Shown: one piece after another, positions 22,267 through 34,771 of the stretch
Position numbering within the stretch: position 1 is the first letter of the stretch
How the letters are laid out: the number at the start of each line of letters is the position of its first letter
NCBI GenBank assembly: GCA_010356995.1
Contig: ML996696.1
Coordinates: 436,364 to 500,363 of the forward strand
Origin: Trichodelitschia bisporula
Taxonomy: Eukaryota > Ascomycota > Dothideomycetes > Phaeotrichales > Phaeotrichaceae
Reading direction: 5' to 3'
Length of the DNA stretch: 64,000 bases
Made by a program: the position numbers and the translations under genes
Notes under the pieces: generated by a model
Seen by the model: the letters and a program-made list of their open reading frames with translations, nothing else
What the model was told of the DNA's origin: nothing
Databases searched by the model: none

Positions 22267-23259
22267 ATGTCTAATTCCGAGAAGGATGCTTCGACGATAA
22301 CCCGCTCTCGTCTGCTTTCGCTTCCTGCCGAACTGCGCCTTGACATTTGGGAGTTCCTCCTTGCGCCCAAAGAGCGTGAGGCGCAGTGGGTCGGCTCTGA
22401 TGTGGCGATAACAACAATCTCCCGGCAGTGCTTCCAGACTGCATATTTTGCTCCGCTTCCCTACCGACGCCTGTACGCGCGAGCGCACGAATGGTCTGAT
22501 ATCGCTTGCTCTTGCCGCGTCCATCCATTCTACCTCCTCCCGCACCTCGAGTACCTGGCACCAGCCATCCTTCGCGTCTGTCGAAGTGTCTATGTGGAGG
22601 CTCTACCTTCCCTCTACCGCCGGCGACTTTTCGTTGCGAGCACGTATCGCACGTATACCAGCCTGCATAGCAATACCAGCGACGCATGGTTTCTGATGGA
22701 TAACTTCCTAGCCACGCTCTCGGATGCCGCGAGGGCCAATATTCAGGCTGTTCGTGTTCCGATGATTCTGAGCAACTTTGAGGTCTACGGTTGCCGTGAT
22801 GCCTTCTATAGCATCTCCTCTCGGTTACAGAACTTGAAGTTGCTGGACTTGGAAGTGTCGCTAAGCACGATACGAGGGCATGTGGCGGAAGCAGACGAAG
22901 GGCATGTGGTAGAAGAAGACGAAGAGCATGTGGTGGAAGAAAATGTCGAAGAAGCAACTCAGCACTCCCCCCACTCGGTCGGTACCGGAGATGATCGAAC
23001 ATACTGGCTCGGGCCTGTCATGGCATTCGCCGATTCCAACCTGCGCGTCGTCGCCGTCGACAAACACGGTCTCAACCCCAGAGTGTTCAATAGAATAAAA
23101 ACCATGATCGAAATCGATGTCTGGAGGCAGCTACTTCCGCTCAGGACCAAACGAGATAGCAGGAGGATTTCCAGGCTCCGACGAGCGCTAGATGACTTCA
23201 TTGCCTCGCGGACGGGCGAGGATGAACTTGCAATATTTCCTTCCGCTCTTCTGGCCTAG
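22267..23259 (+). CDS. F-box-like hypothetical protein with in-frame 8-residue repeats
   Basis: Single exon, 330 residues. The N-terminus (ITRSRLLSLPAELRLDIWEF) has the short LP-x-E-L-R-x-x-I-W/Y pattern common in large families of fungal F-box-like/DUF orphan proteins. The middle has YLAPAILRVCRSVYVEAL, the usual second block of these proteins. About residues 204-227 are three tandem octapeptides (GHVAEADE, GHVVEEDE, EHVVEENV), encoded by 24-bp repeats. Function is unknown; an SCF adaptor role would be inference from the motif only. The frame is open upstream to 22204 but has no ATG there, so 22267 is taken as the start. There is no intron and no orthologue I can name. Confidence 0.7.
   Translation: MSNSEKDASTITRSRLLSLPAELRLDIWEFLLAPKEREAQWVGSDVAITTISRQCFQTAYFAPLPYRRLYARAHEWSDIACSCRVHPFYLLPHLEYLAPAILRVCRSVYVEALPSLYRRRLFVASTYRTYTSLHSNTSDAWFLMDNFLATLSDAARANIQAVRVPMILSNFEVYGCRDAFYSISSRLQNLKLLDLEVSLSTIRGHVAEADEGHVVEEDEEHVVEENVEEATQHSPHSVGTGDDRTYWLGPVMAFADSNLRVVAVDKHGLNPRVFNRIKTMIEIDVWRQLLPLRTKRDSRRISRLRRALDDFIASRTGEDELAIFPSALLA
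22876..22947 (+). repeat. Three 24-bp tandem repeats within the F-box-like gene
   Basis: Copies are at 22876-22899, 22900-22923 and 22924-22947, each starting GGGCATGTGG or GAGCATGTGG. They keep frame and add negatively charged residues. Confidence 0.85.
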
Positions 23260-26231
23260 ATCAAAATTGGCCTGTCCGATTACCCGCCTTATGGTCCGCC
23301 TTGTGTCTGTGCATTTCCAAAGGCGAAGCGTCGCGTTTGGCCACGCTTTCTCTGTATAGTAATTTGTGGGGACAAGAATAGACGATGGATCGACCACCAA
23401 CTGCGCCCTCTGGCATTTCACCGGTCATCTGGAACTTTGATCCACAACGTGGATGCTACTCATACGCACTGTGGGATCCAATTTCTAAACAGAGAATGGC
23501 AGACTGTACGCGCAGACCTCTGAACCGAATCCGAACTCACCAGATGGAGTTCGAGAGAAGTTCTATTTTTGAAGGAAGGGGGCTTGCCGAAGCGCCACAA
23601 CCCCCGCCACACCATAGCAATCGCCGAGGCGCCCTTACTGGCGAGCTCAAACCAGCACTTTTAGAAGTTCCTCCATTCATTTTGCGAGGCCCGGCGCCTT
23701 TGTGATTCCTTAGTCCAAAGAGGAGTATCTATTGTCCATCAAGGGACGCGCCGTTGTTATCGCCATGTGGCTGCGCGGCCTGGGTTTCAGAAGCACGATG
23801 GGGAAGAAGCAAGCACTTTGTCAAAGGCTTACTCCTTATGGTTCCGACGTGCATTGTGTGAGGTACAGTCTCCATCATTCGACGCTTCTTCACACTACAG
23901 ATCAATTCACGCAAGTAAGTTTGTCTCTAAATATTCCTGAAGTGACATTGACAAGGCGCACCCAAAGTGCCACGCAGCGAGGCTGTATTTATGTCCATTT
24001 CGGGAAGATGCTCCACTTCGCTGACGTTGCTTTGGGAGGAGAGGCCACTGGCGGGAGACGGGCCGGTCCTAGGGAGCCGACCACATTGGATAAGCCACAA
24101 AGTATAGCTGCCGTGATGGAGTGTTGAACTCGTAAGACAGATCTTTCCGCAACTCCGACCCGGAGGGTGAATCCAACGTCAACGTGCTATGAATATCAAA
24201 TGCGAGAGTACGTACAGCCCACGGCACGGCGTAAGTCAAGCTGACCTCCCGATGATCGTTTTTATGTTTACAAATCAGTGGCCGAAAGCGAGCATTAACA
24301 ATCGAGTCTGCGTCGAGAACTTCTAAATCGGACTTTGTTGGACAGAGCAAAGAAGCTGAAGAACTTAAGTCCGGTGATTGGTGGCGACTTGATTGAAGGA
24401 TGCCTACTGGTACCTAGTTCTCCGTTGATGGCTAAACCCGACAGCCTGGTTCACTTGACTTGGTTTGGCCATGGAGTTTTGATCCTCACCTATCCTAACT
24501 CCGATAGACTCTTCGACAAAGTCCTTTGCTTTCAGCTCCAAATCTCGGTCCGAGTAGATAGGGATTATATGACTCCATAGGTCGATCCGGGGTTGCTCGA
24601 AAGGAAAGCGCCGGCAGTTCCCCGGTCAGATATCACACCCTGCCCACATTTGGGATCCCTGTAGCCAGTCTGTGAAGGTAAGCTGCACAATGATGGTCTC
24701 GGTTCTCATCCGGTTGACCGTTTCAATGGCAAAACGTCGCTACTCCACTAGTCTCAACAGCCACAAGGCCGTTTTGCTGAATTAGGATGTTGAAGAGCGG
24801 TCTTCACTGGTTCCCGCCACCACCCCTTTCTCATCAAATGACGCCGAAACGTGAGGACCATTTGCCGAGCCGGAAAAGTTTTGGCCCCCAGACTTTTGCA
24901 GTCAATGCTTCGTGGAAGCCGACGAGCGACACTAAAAAACGGTCGACTGACGACGCATGACTGACGAAGCACGAACCTATCCCGAGAGGTTCCATCTTGA
25001 GCTTGGCCCTGCTCGCCAAGGAAGAGTTAATTTCAAAGCGCATTTTGAGTTGGGCCGTTGGCGTTTCTGGCGGCGGCATCGTTGAGTTGCTGCTACTCAT
25101 AGACCACAGGCTGAATGCTGACAACAACATGATCTTTTTCAGTCTCGAGAAGCAGAAGATTTAGATGGCCAAACGGTGGCAGTGATGGTTCGAAGTAAAT
25201 TCACAATTCCGCACTAATTTGCTTCACAGCCGACGAAACTGCGCATTTGAAATTACGACGCCATGCATTTCGCTTCTATCCTAGGATCTTTCCTACTGGC
25301 TGCTGCGGTCAGTGGCTGTGAGTTAAGCGGCCAAATTACCTCCCTAAAGCGACAAGGGTAAATGCTGGAAGGAGGCCATTTTGCTCCGACCCCGCTGACT
25401 GTTCTTCCCGGAATCGCAAGCTTCGAGATGATCCGCAAGCAACCTTTGCCCAGTGAGCCGGCGCGGAAGCTATGGAGTTGGCGCGTCGCTGATGTCCGAT
25501 GCCTCTAGACCCTCCCTCGACGCTTGATCAACATGTCTTTGGGGTCTAACCCGGATATCCCAGCGTACTGTCCAGCACATCTCATCCGGAGTGCATTAAG
25601 GCTTCATCTGCTGGCATGTCGGCCATGCTTCGGCGCCGACCTCTGTATGCTCTGTGAGGTACTGTCCTGTACCGAAGCGAGCCACTCAAATGGATGTCAC
25701 AGCCGGCGAGCTTGCTTGAAGATGCGCACGTCAATTTAAAGTCTTCCATTTCTATATTGGGCATAATTTTGTAACGAACTTCGCCAGGTCTGACTGACGG
25801 GTCCAGGATAGCACGACCAATCCAACCGTTCAAAGAGAGGCTTGTGGGGGGGGGGGGTGGAGGGAGCAGTGGGGGGGTGGTCCGCAAAGCAAACTCAGCC
25901 ACTGTCTTCCCGCTCTTCCAGTACATCCAGCCTGCTGTCTGGGATAGGATAGCGCTTTGCAGGGCAGGTACATACGCAACCCCGTGCTCAGCCTTAAGGT
26001 TCATCAATGGCCGTTAGATTTAATTCCCCACCCTGCCTCACACTGTCTCTGATCGGTATCCACACCATCATCACCATCTACGAGCTCTCATTAACTATTT
26101 TGAGAATCATATATCCACCTTGACTCGGTCCCTTATACTTAACCCTCCCACTTCTCTGTCACACAGCAACCCCCACATCCTCAACCACCTCCTCTCATCC
26201 CCTCGCCTCCATTTCTACATCAGCAACAGCA
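23260..26231. other. 3.0-kb stretch without a recognisable gene
   Basis: The longest ATG frames are near 100 codons (e.g. 23385-23705, 23732-24127) and lack similarity to known families or good splice partners. A 12-G run is at 25846-25857. The last 150 bp are a CT/CA-rich leader of the zinc-finger gene. Confidence 0.5.
25846..25857. repeat. Homopolymer run of 12 G
   Basis: Twelve G in a G-rich context; a second 7-G run follows within 25 bp. Confidence 0.9.
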
Positions 26232-27086
26232 ATGGCTCAGTCCCTAGTGCACAGACGATCCTGCGATTACCCCCACCCGCAGCATGCGCTCGAGTCCGAG
26301 TTCCCTCCCTTCCTCTACGCATCCGACTCTCTGCCAGTGTTCTCCGCGCCCCTTCAGTTTTCCTCCTCATGGCATGGGTCCACACCGATGACCTCCATGG
26401 CATATGATGATCAAAGCTACACCATCTTCTCCGAACCTCAACAGATTGCCCCGCTGCACGAGCACTCTCTGCAAAGCTTCAATGATTACAACTTCCGCCC
26501 CGCCGTCCAGCCTTTCCATATTCCTTCAGAATACGTCGGCACACCCGCGCCATCCCTTTCAATCCCCAACGTCCTTTCCTCGCGACCGTCGCGCGCGCAT
26601 TCCACTACCTCCGCAGCATCCTTCGGCACGCAACCGCTCTCGAGCCCCGAACCAGAACGGAACGCTAATTCGCGGTTATCCTCGCCTGGGAACGATGACA
26701 TCAGCGCATACGGCCATCGCAATCCTCAAGGCACTCTGAGCTGCTCCTATCCCGGCTGCAAATCTCGCGCTTCCTTCCCGCGTCCATGCGATCTCCGGAA
26801 GCACTACAAGAGACACTCCAAGGCCTACTTCTGTCGGCACTACCCCACCTGCAAGCAGGGCTTCTCCAGCAAGAAGGATCTTGCGCGCCACGAGGCGAAG
26901 CATAACCCGGCTGTCAAGTGCGAGTGGGAAGGTTGCGACAGGATGTTCAGCCGAGTTGACAATATGGTAAGCTTTGCGCCGTATCTCCTATATTCAGGAA
27001 GCTAATATCTTTTGCAGCGCGATCACGTCAAGCGCATCCACAAGAAGTCCGTGGTCCGAAGAGGATCCCCTGCGCAAAGCGTATGA
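26232..27086 (+). CDS. Small C2H2 zinc-finger protein, probable transcription factor
   Basis: Two exons, 26232-26966 and 27018-27086, intron 51 nt; 267 residues. The first 170 residues are Ser/Pro/Gln-rich and probably disordered. Three C2H2 fingers follow: finger 1 C-SYPG-C...H-YKR-H at about 174-198, finger 2 C-RHYPT-C...H-EAK-H at 202-226, and finger 3 C-EWEG-C...H-VKRI-H. Finger 3 is split by the intron (DNM|RDHVKRIHKKS). A basic tail KKSVVRRGS ends the protein. The C-x4/5-C finger pattern is typical of short Pezizomycotina regulators. No pathway can be assigned. It is 17 kb from the PKS and lacks the Zn2Cys6 cluster of the melanin regulator Cmr1, so it is not that factor. Confidence 0.88.
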
Positions 27087-29809
27087 TGGCATAGTGTCTT
27101 GTAAAAAGTGGGCGCTGTATTTGCGGGACACCCGCTGTTGATGTTGCTACGATTTTTACGATGGGGATGTCCGCTCTGGCTAGAAAGGACACGTTTTGGC
27201 GTTTAACTTTCGTTTGAAAAGGGTTGGGTTTTTGGACATCTGTTGATACCACTGCGGGGGACCGGGATTTTGACATATGGGTTTGGCTACGCCTTCAGCA
27301 GTCTTAGATCCGACCTCATGAGGTCGCTTTTCAAACCACAGTCGCTGCTGTGACTATCTCTCAACAATGAAGTCGAATCTGCAGCTCTGCAGCTCCGCAG
27401 CTTTGCAGCTCACGTACAGTGCCTCGGTGTCGTTCTACACACAAGTGGGGCAACACGCGAGCGGTTCGCGTATTCTAGCTTAGAACAAGAGCTCTGGCCC
27501 CACTCCACAACTGCTTATGCAAGACTAGTTTTCCGGTCAACATGCAGTCGAGCCGAATTCTTGCGCAGGGCGCGTCAAGTGGCCGCTAATCCCAAAATCG
27601 GCTGTTAATTTAGCCGATGGCTATCGTGGTGGGGTTGCACTGGGGGCTGAAGAGAGGAAGAGAATCTTGGTGCTGCATCTCCAGGACACAAACAGCACCC
27701 ATGTCCAGTCCCTCTCGACCATCTGTCCAATACCATGCCGTCGCTTACGCCCAGAAACGATCGGCTAGGCCATTACGGCATAACCAACAATCCGTCGGCT
27801 GAACTTGCGCCGCGGCTGCGGCGCACACCAAGTCGATGATACGCCCACACCCCGAAAACCAACGTCTGATCCTCTGATCCCGTCATGGATCACTTGGACG
27901 GATTAGGTGTATTTTGCGGTGTATCAATCCGACGGACACTCGCGCACCGCCGTGCGGGCGGGACCCGCGAACAGACGCGAAGTAACGCCGGTCCGTGGGT
28001 GGCTTACCGTAGGGTTTGTTGCTGACCGCACTCTCCCCGCCAGAAGCCCGCACCACGCAGGTACTCCTTGCGGTATATCATCGGTGAAGAGTCCCGCATT
28101 TTCCAGCGGAAATTCCGCCTCCCCGCCCCCGGCACCCCACAGTCATGCATGGGGTCCGCCGCCCCCACCGACGTGGTGCGTTTCCACGCTGCTCCGGGAT
28201 GATGCTGCCCACCCTTCAATTCCGCCTACCTTGTCGCGCCAGACACGGCTCTGCCGTCACATAAGAGTCCTCTCATGGAACAATGCGGTCTTGCCGTGCT
28301 TATCCTTTACCTGTTCGACTCTTCGTGTGCTGTTGCGCAGAATCGGTGAAGAAGACCCACTCATCCCCACATCCCACATTTCTGCGGTTACGTCCGAAAT
28401 CCGTTGTCCACGCTTGGCACACATTGCACCCTAGCCTGCTCATTATCAAGCAAGCATCCATAGTGGCTTCTTCCACATTCAACCTCCTGCGCCCGGACCA
28501 GACAGCCGAAAGACGGTACAAGGAGCACCCCAAGAAGAAAAGTAAAGCAAAGTGGCCCAACGACTCGGCTCACGAAGGGAGGAAAAAGGGGAGAACAGCC
28601 CAGTTGACAAGGGAGGAGAAGACACAAGAGACGCCCGCAGTCCGGATTCTGCTCGGGGCAGTCTACCCGTTCCCCGTGACCTAACGTAATCCTTGCCTAT
28701 TCTTGAAGTGTCGTCTTGTTAAGCATGTCTAAAAATGTCCAGCCCACCGGGCGCTTGGACCGTTTTGGAACTCTGGCACTTGCTGCCTTGGAATGCGGGC
28801 GGCGAGCCTGACGCGTGCCTGACAGCCCCGCGACGGTTCCACCCGGCTTTCGCCGTTAGGGCATGCACGTGCGCGCCACTTCGGAACCCGAGCCGAGCCT
28901 ATCACGAGCGGGCCCCCCGCCGGGGTGGGGGTACCTCGCGCCGGGGACCTGGGACAAAAGGTGGGGGAAATGTGGATACGAGGGGCAACGGGGGGGGGGC
29001 TGAGACAAGGGAGCCGCGTGCAGGAACGTGTTTCAAGTATATTTGGCTGCCGTTGAGGGATGATCAAGGTTTTATTTAAACTATTCTCGAAGCGCTTTTT
29101 TCACGAGGTGATCGTCGAGTATCATTTGCGTGGGAACCTATTTGTGGGCTTCACAGCCTCCATCGCATATGCGATGGTGAAACGGATGTGATTGTGGCAC
29201 TCTCGATTTCATTTCATCAGGCTGAGCTGAGAAGGCTCGCTCCGCCTCAAAATACCATTTAACGGAGGCCCACCGCTTCATTTGGAATCGCTTTTCTGAA
29301 GTGAAGTTTGACATGTCGGTGCTCTCTGCCCAAGTCGGTCTCGGTATTTTGGGATTGTGGGGTCCGTAGCTCAATGCAGTCCACAGCCAGAATGGCTGGA
29401 GCACATCACGAATTGGAGCCGGAACACATCCCGATATTGTGGAACCCATGTTTGTCGCCCCGGTACTTCAGATAATGCGCGAATGATCCCAGTGTCAACA
29501 TGAGGCCCGGCATGATTGCACACGAAACTTGCATCCTTTGGAATTGATAGCACATATGGTACATTTGGACTTCCATTGGGAGACTTCAACTGACACTTAC
29601 TACTACATTAGTGATCCATAAAGCCTGCTATACTCTTGGTATCCTATGTCAGCTTGACGCTCTTCACATGGGACGATAGACACGATACCTTATTATGTTA
29701 GCCGCTGGGCCATCCCAATACGGGGACTTTTCAGGGATCCTACCCAATGAAAACCTGGAACTGACTGAGAATAGGTTCTGCAGTGTGGCGGCCCAACGCT
29801 TCAAGCACA
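27087..29809. other. 2.7-kb stretch without a recognisable gene
   Basis: It contains four degenerate copies of TGCAGCTC(T/C) at 27378-27411, a GC-rich patch around 28.85-29.0 kb with a 10-G run near 28990, and two overlapping plus-strand frames (27907-28434, 28283-28684) that I do not trust as genes. Nothing else is seen. Confidence 0.5.
27378..27411. repeat. Degenerate 9-bp repeat TGCAGCTCT, 4 copies
   Basis: Copies are CTGCAGCTC, TGCAGCTCC, GCAGCTTT and GCAGCTC in direct succession, about 290 bp after the zinc-finger stop codon. Confidence 0.75.
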
Positions 29810-32400
29810 CTAGCGCTTTAGAGAGAAAAGACCGCCTTGATTGACGAGGATCTCATCCCCGATCATTGTAACCAAAAGATGTCCCAGCTCGTCAGCGTCA
29901 AAGGTGAAAGTCGGGAGAACCACCTTGAGCATCATGTGGATGCGCTCAATGGGCAAACCACCATGGTTCGTCAGCATGGCGAGGATCATCTGGCGATGGA
30001 CCGGCGTATCCACATTGGGCTTCTCTTCCTCGGGCTCAGCGGGCTGGACAGACTGGACAGGCTGCGACGGACCCAGGTTACCGTAGTCGTTCAAAGATTC
30101 AATGACAGTGAACGTGCCATTGCGTTCGTAAAGGACATTCTTTGCGGCCCAGAAGGTGAGAGCCGCACGGACGAAGAACGGTTTCATGCTGAGGTCCTCG
30201 GCAAGCTGCTCAACCGTATACGACACAGGAGCCGTGCTGTTAGTAGATCCGAAGGCGTTGATGACCGTCGCATTCCAAGTCGGCACTTCTTCTTCGACGC
30301 GCCGGTCCTTGAGCTCAAGCTCCACGGTTACACGACCCAGGGCTGGCAGCCACTTCAGTCGACGGTTCGGCTTGACCTTCTTGAAGCCCTGCTCGAAGCC
30401 TTTGCAGAGGCGGTCGACGGGCTGAGGAATATCAAAGACTTCCTGGAGCAACTGCGGCCAGAAGAAGGAGGAGACGATGTGAGTCTTAAATCGAGGCCTG
30501 CCTGGAGTGGACCGAGAAGCCGCGCGATACGCCTCAGTCCTCACAATCGGCCAGGTCAGTTTGCGTGAGGTTTCCATGTCTTTGAGCATAACTTCGCAGG
30601 CCTGAAGCTTGTCGGCACCGAAGCGAGCTGTGAATAGCTTCAAAAGCCGGGTTTCGTTGATAAACTGGCCGCCTTCGACGCGCAACAGATGCTCTCCCAG
30701 GATACTCTTCACCTCGTCGATGAAGACCTCTCGCTCGCAGAGACCCAGAAGATGCATGATTACGTCCTCACTCGCCGGCTTTTTGTAGTCGGGGGTTGCG
30801 TCGATTGGATCTGGCATCCAGGTCATATTGTCCCAGTCCACATCTTCGACTGGTGCTATTGCCACCGTCTCAAGCTCCAGTGAATTGATTTCGCGAGCGA
30901 TCTCTGAAGACATGGTCGGAGTAGACTCCAGAGGGGCTCCGTGGTTGACTTCAGCAAGCAGACTCCAGATGATAACCCTAGCGGCATCGTTGCGATCCCG
31001 AACATATCGACGAACGGGGCGGGTGATCCTGTCCAGCAGTACCCCTTTGGGATCCAGGACTTTGAACGCTCGAACGATGTAGATGTACACGTCGAGAATA
31101 CGTGTAGTTGCAGTCCCCGCATGAAGCAGTCTCGTAGAGAGCTGCTGTGAGAAGCTCGCCGTCAACTGGCTACGCGTTGCAGGTGTAGCAATATAGTCCT
31201 GAAAATTTCAGCCAGAAGTCTAAAAGGATGTCCGATATGAAACGTACCTTAATATCCATCAGACCGCCTGTGGAGACGTCCAAGTGGGTGATGAAGTCGA
31301 ACAAAGACTTCACACGAGCCTTTCCCAGTCTAGCGACAGCCATTTCATGCCATTTCACAATCTCCTGGTCTGTTTCCGAAACGATGTTGCTGCCGTCAGC
31401 CATGTTCACCAATACTTGCTTCATGAAGGTTGGGAAGGCCCCCTCGATCCACCGTATGAGCGCAGGGGTCATATGTCGCTGTCCGTACGGGTCACTCTCG
31501 ACCCACTGCCCAATGACGAATTCACCCATCAACTTGTCCATAGCTCTGGCGAATGCAACCTGAGCTCCTCTTCCGGCGAGACCAACTTCTCTGAGACCAT
31601 GAACTAGCTCTGACATGTGCTGGAAGGACTCATTGCGGACAGGGTCGTAGTCCGAGAGCAATGGCTGACCATGGTCTCTAAACGTTCGAAATACTTCGCA
31701 GCCTGTGGAGTACATAACGAAGCCGAGGGCATCGTATATGCGCTTTGTTGGCAGATGGTGAGAGAAAATAGCATGCAGACGGTTCTCGACTTTCTGTCGT
31801 GCATCGTTGGTGCTCATGTAAGTATCCATGATTGGAAACACGTGGATGAGAAGTGGATACATGTACAGATCTTTCGCAGCAGTGAGGATGGTGACTGTGC
31901 GTTTGAGAACGGTGAAGGCTTCACCACATGGAACGTTCTGTTCTATCGTAAGTGACGGATGGACTTTCATATTTGGGAACGTACGAGCTGCCATTCAGAC
32001 TCCAGAATTGGACGAATTACTGTGACGAAGTGCCGCTTCACTTCGAAACAATACCACTCGATCTAGGGAAGGTTAGCCACGAAGAGGAAAAAAGGAAATA
32101 ATATACCAGATTCCCTTCATCCTGATTGCTACCAAGCCCGTGCGACGTTAGGGTTTGGAGGGCAGCCTCAAAGTCTGGAAAGCGGTCGCTGTTCCATCTA
32201 GCGGCATAGCCCAGTGATTCAACGGCGCCCAGACTGATGTCCCCAAGTTCGAGAAACCGAGTGGCCGTGCTCCAGGCGTCCATGTACTCAGCCTGGGCAG
32301 ATGGCGAGCCGATCGATTCAGGCGAAGGGCGCAACTCGAATGACGGAGGAAAGACGGACTGAAAGATGGTCTGCTCCATATTGCGGACGTGTTCGCCCAT
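29810..32400 (-). CDS. APC2: Anaphase-promoting complex subunit 2 (cullin homologue)
   Basis: Four exons: 32400-32107, 32062-31985, 31937-31248 and 31198-29810; introns 44, 47 and 49 nt; 816 residues. Apc2 is the cullin-like scaffold that holds the RING subunit Apc11 in the APC/C ubiquitin ligase. The N-terminus is MGEHVRNMEQTIFQSVFPPS. The cullin-repeat region includes TILTAAKDLYMYPLL and the MDIKDYIATPATRSQL join across intron 3. The cullin-homology part has EVKSILGEHLLRVEGG and ACEVMLKDMETSRKL, then SSFFWPQLLQEVF. The C-terminal winged-helix domain ends FTFDADELGHLLVTMIGDEILV, which recruits Apc11/E2. The second exon encodes 26 residues; skipping intron 2 (31938-31984) would introduce an in-frame TGA. 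The start is the first ATG; the frame opens 30 nt earlier with TTG only. Length is normal for fungal Apc2. Confidence 0.92.
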
Positions 32401-34771
32401 GTTGGCGTGAAGACCGAAACTGTGACCCAAATTCGAAGAGAAAATGTATTGAGCGGGAGATTATTCAAAGGCGAAGCGGATGCCGAAGGAGGGGGGATTG
32501 ATATGTGGGGTACTGAACAGTCGCGCCTTTCGCGTGAGACGTACAGGTAACGTGATCAGTGAACGCGAGCCTTACACGACTCCCGTGCTCGCTGGTCAAG
32601 GGTCACCCGGAAAAATTGTGGCCGCCCTCCATGGATATTTTGCGGACAGGGGCGGCCACGACCTTTTCGGATAGCTCTGGGCCCACACGGCCTTGGCCCA
32701 TGGCCCCGCAAAGCGTGAATCGGGACAGTTTTAATCCATAGATCTGCCGTACAGTACGGTACGGTACTTCCCCGCTGGCTCCACCAGCAGGGGAATGCAT
32801 GCAGGCACGATCGGACAACAACCGCCAAAAGCACGCTCCATCGACGTCATTCGCCCATTAGCCGCTCCTGAGCACAAGCTGACGCCGGGCATCAGTACTG
32901 TACACACGGCACACGCCAACAGAAAGGAACTTGGGGAATACGGATGTACAGAATAAACTGATCAAGGCGCTTTAATTTGATGCCATTCCCTTCGGCTGCC
33001 CCCTCCCCCCATGAGACGCCTACTTACCCACTAACTCTGCTTCGATCTTTCGGAATGCCCTTTCAGGAAATTATCCTTCCGTCTCTGGCCATTTCTTACT
33101 TCTGAAATCCGTAGAATTCAACCTAGTCGCTCGCGCTAGCCTGCCGCTCACACCCAGAATTTTCTGCCTTAGATTCGTCAAACATCGAGAGAGAGTCGCG
33201 AGACTGGAAGACTTCTAAGGGTAGGGCAAGCACTATGAAGTGAGCATTCATAGGCACTGACGCCACTGCTTCATCCGGCTCGGTTTTGTGGGCTAGTGGA
33301 GTTTACGAATGGAAATTATGGCGCCTCGCAGCTCGGATATGGCCTAAGGGTTGTCCTCGCTGCGCAGGAAGATGCATCAGATCTCGTTGACAAACGCCTT
33401 TATCACGGGACTGGACGGCCGTTACTGAGTACCCAAACGGGAAAAGCCCCGCAAAGTCGACGCACCTGACAGCAGTATGTAGTATCGATAGAGACCCAAC
33501 AGCCAACGTAACACTTTCAGAACGGACCATATAGGCCTTGCACTTGATCGTTAGGATTCGGTGGAGCCATTCCTGCAGCTTTCGTGTCGGCATTGGTCGG
33601 GTTTGCGTGAAAGTCCGGATATATGAACCTTGGTAGACAGGAAGGTTGAAAAATGGGAAATATACTTAGTTTTACAGGCCGCTCCTCGGCCTCACATCAG
33701 GCGATCTGACGGACAAACGGTAAGCACCAAACGCTGGCTCGCCGCCATCGGCACCGTTTGTAAACAATTCGTACTGATATCTCACCCCAATGGTGCCAAC
33801 GAGATTGCACCGGCATGGCCCGGCCGTCGGTGCACCATGACCTTACGGGGTTTGGTCGAAATTAGAAGCTTCGATGACTCGCAAGCCAGAGACACCTACC
33901 AGAAGGTTAGTGCGAAGGCATAACAACCGAGCCAATACCTACCTGTATTTATTTACTTCCAGAGGTGCGGCTCCACGACTTTCTATATGCAGTGATGTGC
34001 TACTCAGCGATTACCGGCGAGATATCGACTGCTTTGACCTCGTGTCTTAGCCGGTGAAGCTGTCGGAAGATGCGATGGGAAAGCAGTACCGGGGTCTTAT
34101 TTCGAATCAAGAGCCAATCTTCGGGAGCCAATATATCATCTTTAACAAGTTCCGGGTGGAAGCGAAGAAAGTTGCTCATCGCAGCCGACTGACTTTCGAA
34201 ACAGGGACAGCTTCGACTGGGTAGGTTGTCGAACGAATTTGATTCAGCGGTGGGATCCATGATTCACCCTCGGCATGTATGGCGTAAAAAATAGCGGAGC
34301 GCTTTGTTAGTGCGAATATGTGATGGTTCGGACATTGAAGTCTAATCGAGCGAAAGGCTTCAGTAATTATCAAGACAAATGTTGTATGCCATTGAATGTC
34401 CGGGGGGACGACAGCATCATGTGTAATCGATTCAGGGCTGTGTGCCTTGCAGCCTGGCGTGGCTGGGCCTGTCGGACTAACGACGGCGCGGGAGTTGCTG
34501 GGCATCGGAATGCACGGTTCGAAGATCGACCACAGACCACCCCCATCCGCATCAACAACCACCCACCACCCACCACCCCAGCCTCCACACTTGGCTGTTG
34601 TTCACAACCGCTGCAACTGCCCACGCCGTCGCCATCCACCACCAGCACTTCTAGATCCGAAAGCTTATACAGGCCAGACTCTTGATGCGCTTCAAGTTCC
34701 GAGATCCGCCATCGTGCTCCCTGTTATGAGCACAGTTCATCAGTTCCTGTTGATCGGGATCCTGGTCCACG
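32401..34771. other. 2.4-kb intergenic region upstream of APC2 and the F-box gene
   Basis: Both flanking genes are transcribed away from it. A cluster GTACAGTACGGTACGGTACTT is centred at 32755. A minus-strand 86-codon ATG frame (34260-34000) is the only protein-like stretch; I could not connect it to other exons. The last 250 bp contain CCACC-rich leader sequence of the F-box gene. Confidence 0.5.
32749..32766. repeat. Short GTACGGTAC repeat cluster
   Basis: Overlapping TACGGTAC words around 32750-32766, about 350 bp upstream of the APC2 start. Similar words recur in other non-coding parts of the window. Confidence 0.6.

Noticed and set aside
26232-27086. C2H2 gene as the melanin regulator Cmr1/Pig1
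   Set aside because: Cmr1-type factors combine C2H2 fingers with a Zn2Cys6 cluster and are about 1000 residues; this protein is 267 residues with no Zn2Cys6 cluster.
27907-28684. Two overlapping plus-strand frames (175 and 133 codons)
   Set aside because: Low-complexity Pro/Ser/Arg translations in GC-rich DNA; no start context or intron signals that would join them.
29355-29400. tRNA-like GTAGCTCAATG sequence
   Set aside because: No matching B box (GGTTCGANTCC) at the right distance and no cloverleaf can be drawn. No tRNA or 5S rRNA was found elsewhere either.
34000-34260. 86-codon minus-strand frame with a vaguely protein-like core (APEDWLLIRNKTPVLL)
   Set aside because: Briefly considered as an hAT transposase fragment because of a D-x-W-x-x-I-like pattern, but no second motif, terminal repeats or further exons are visible.
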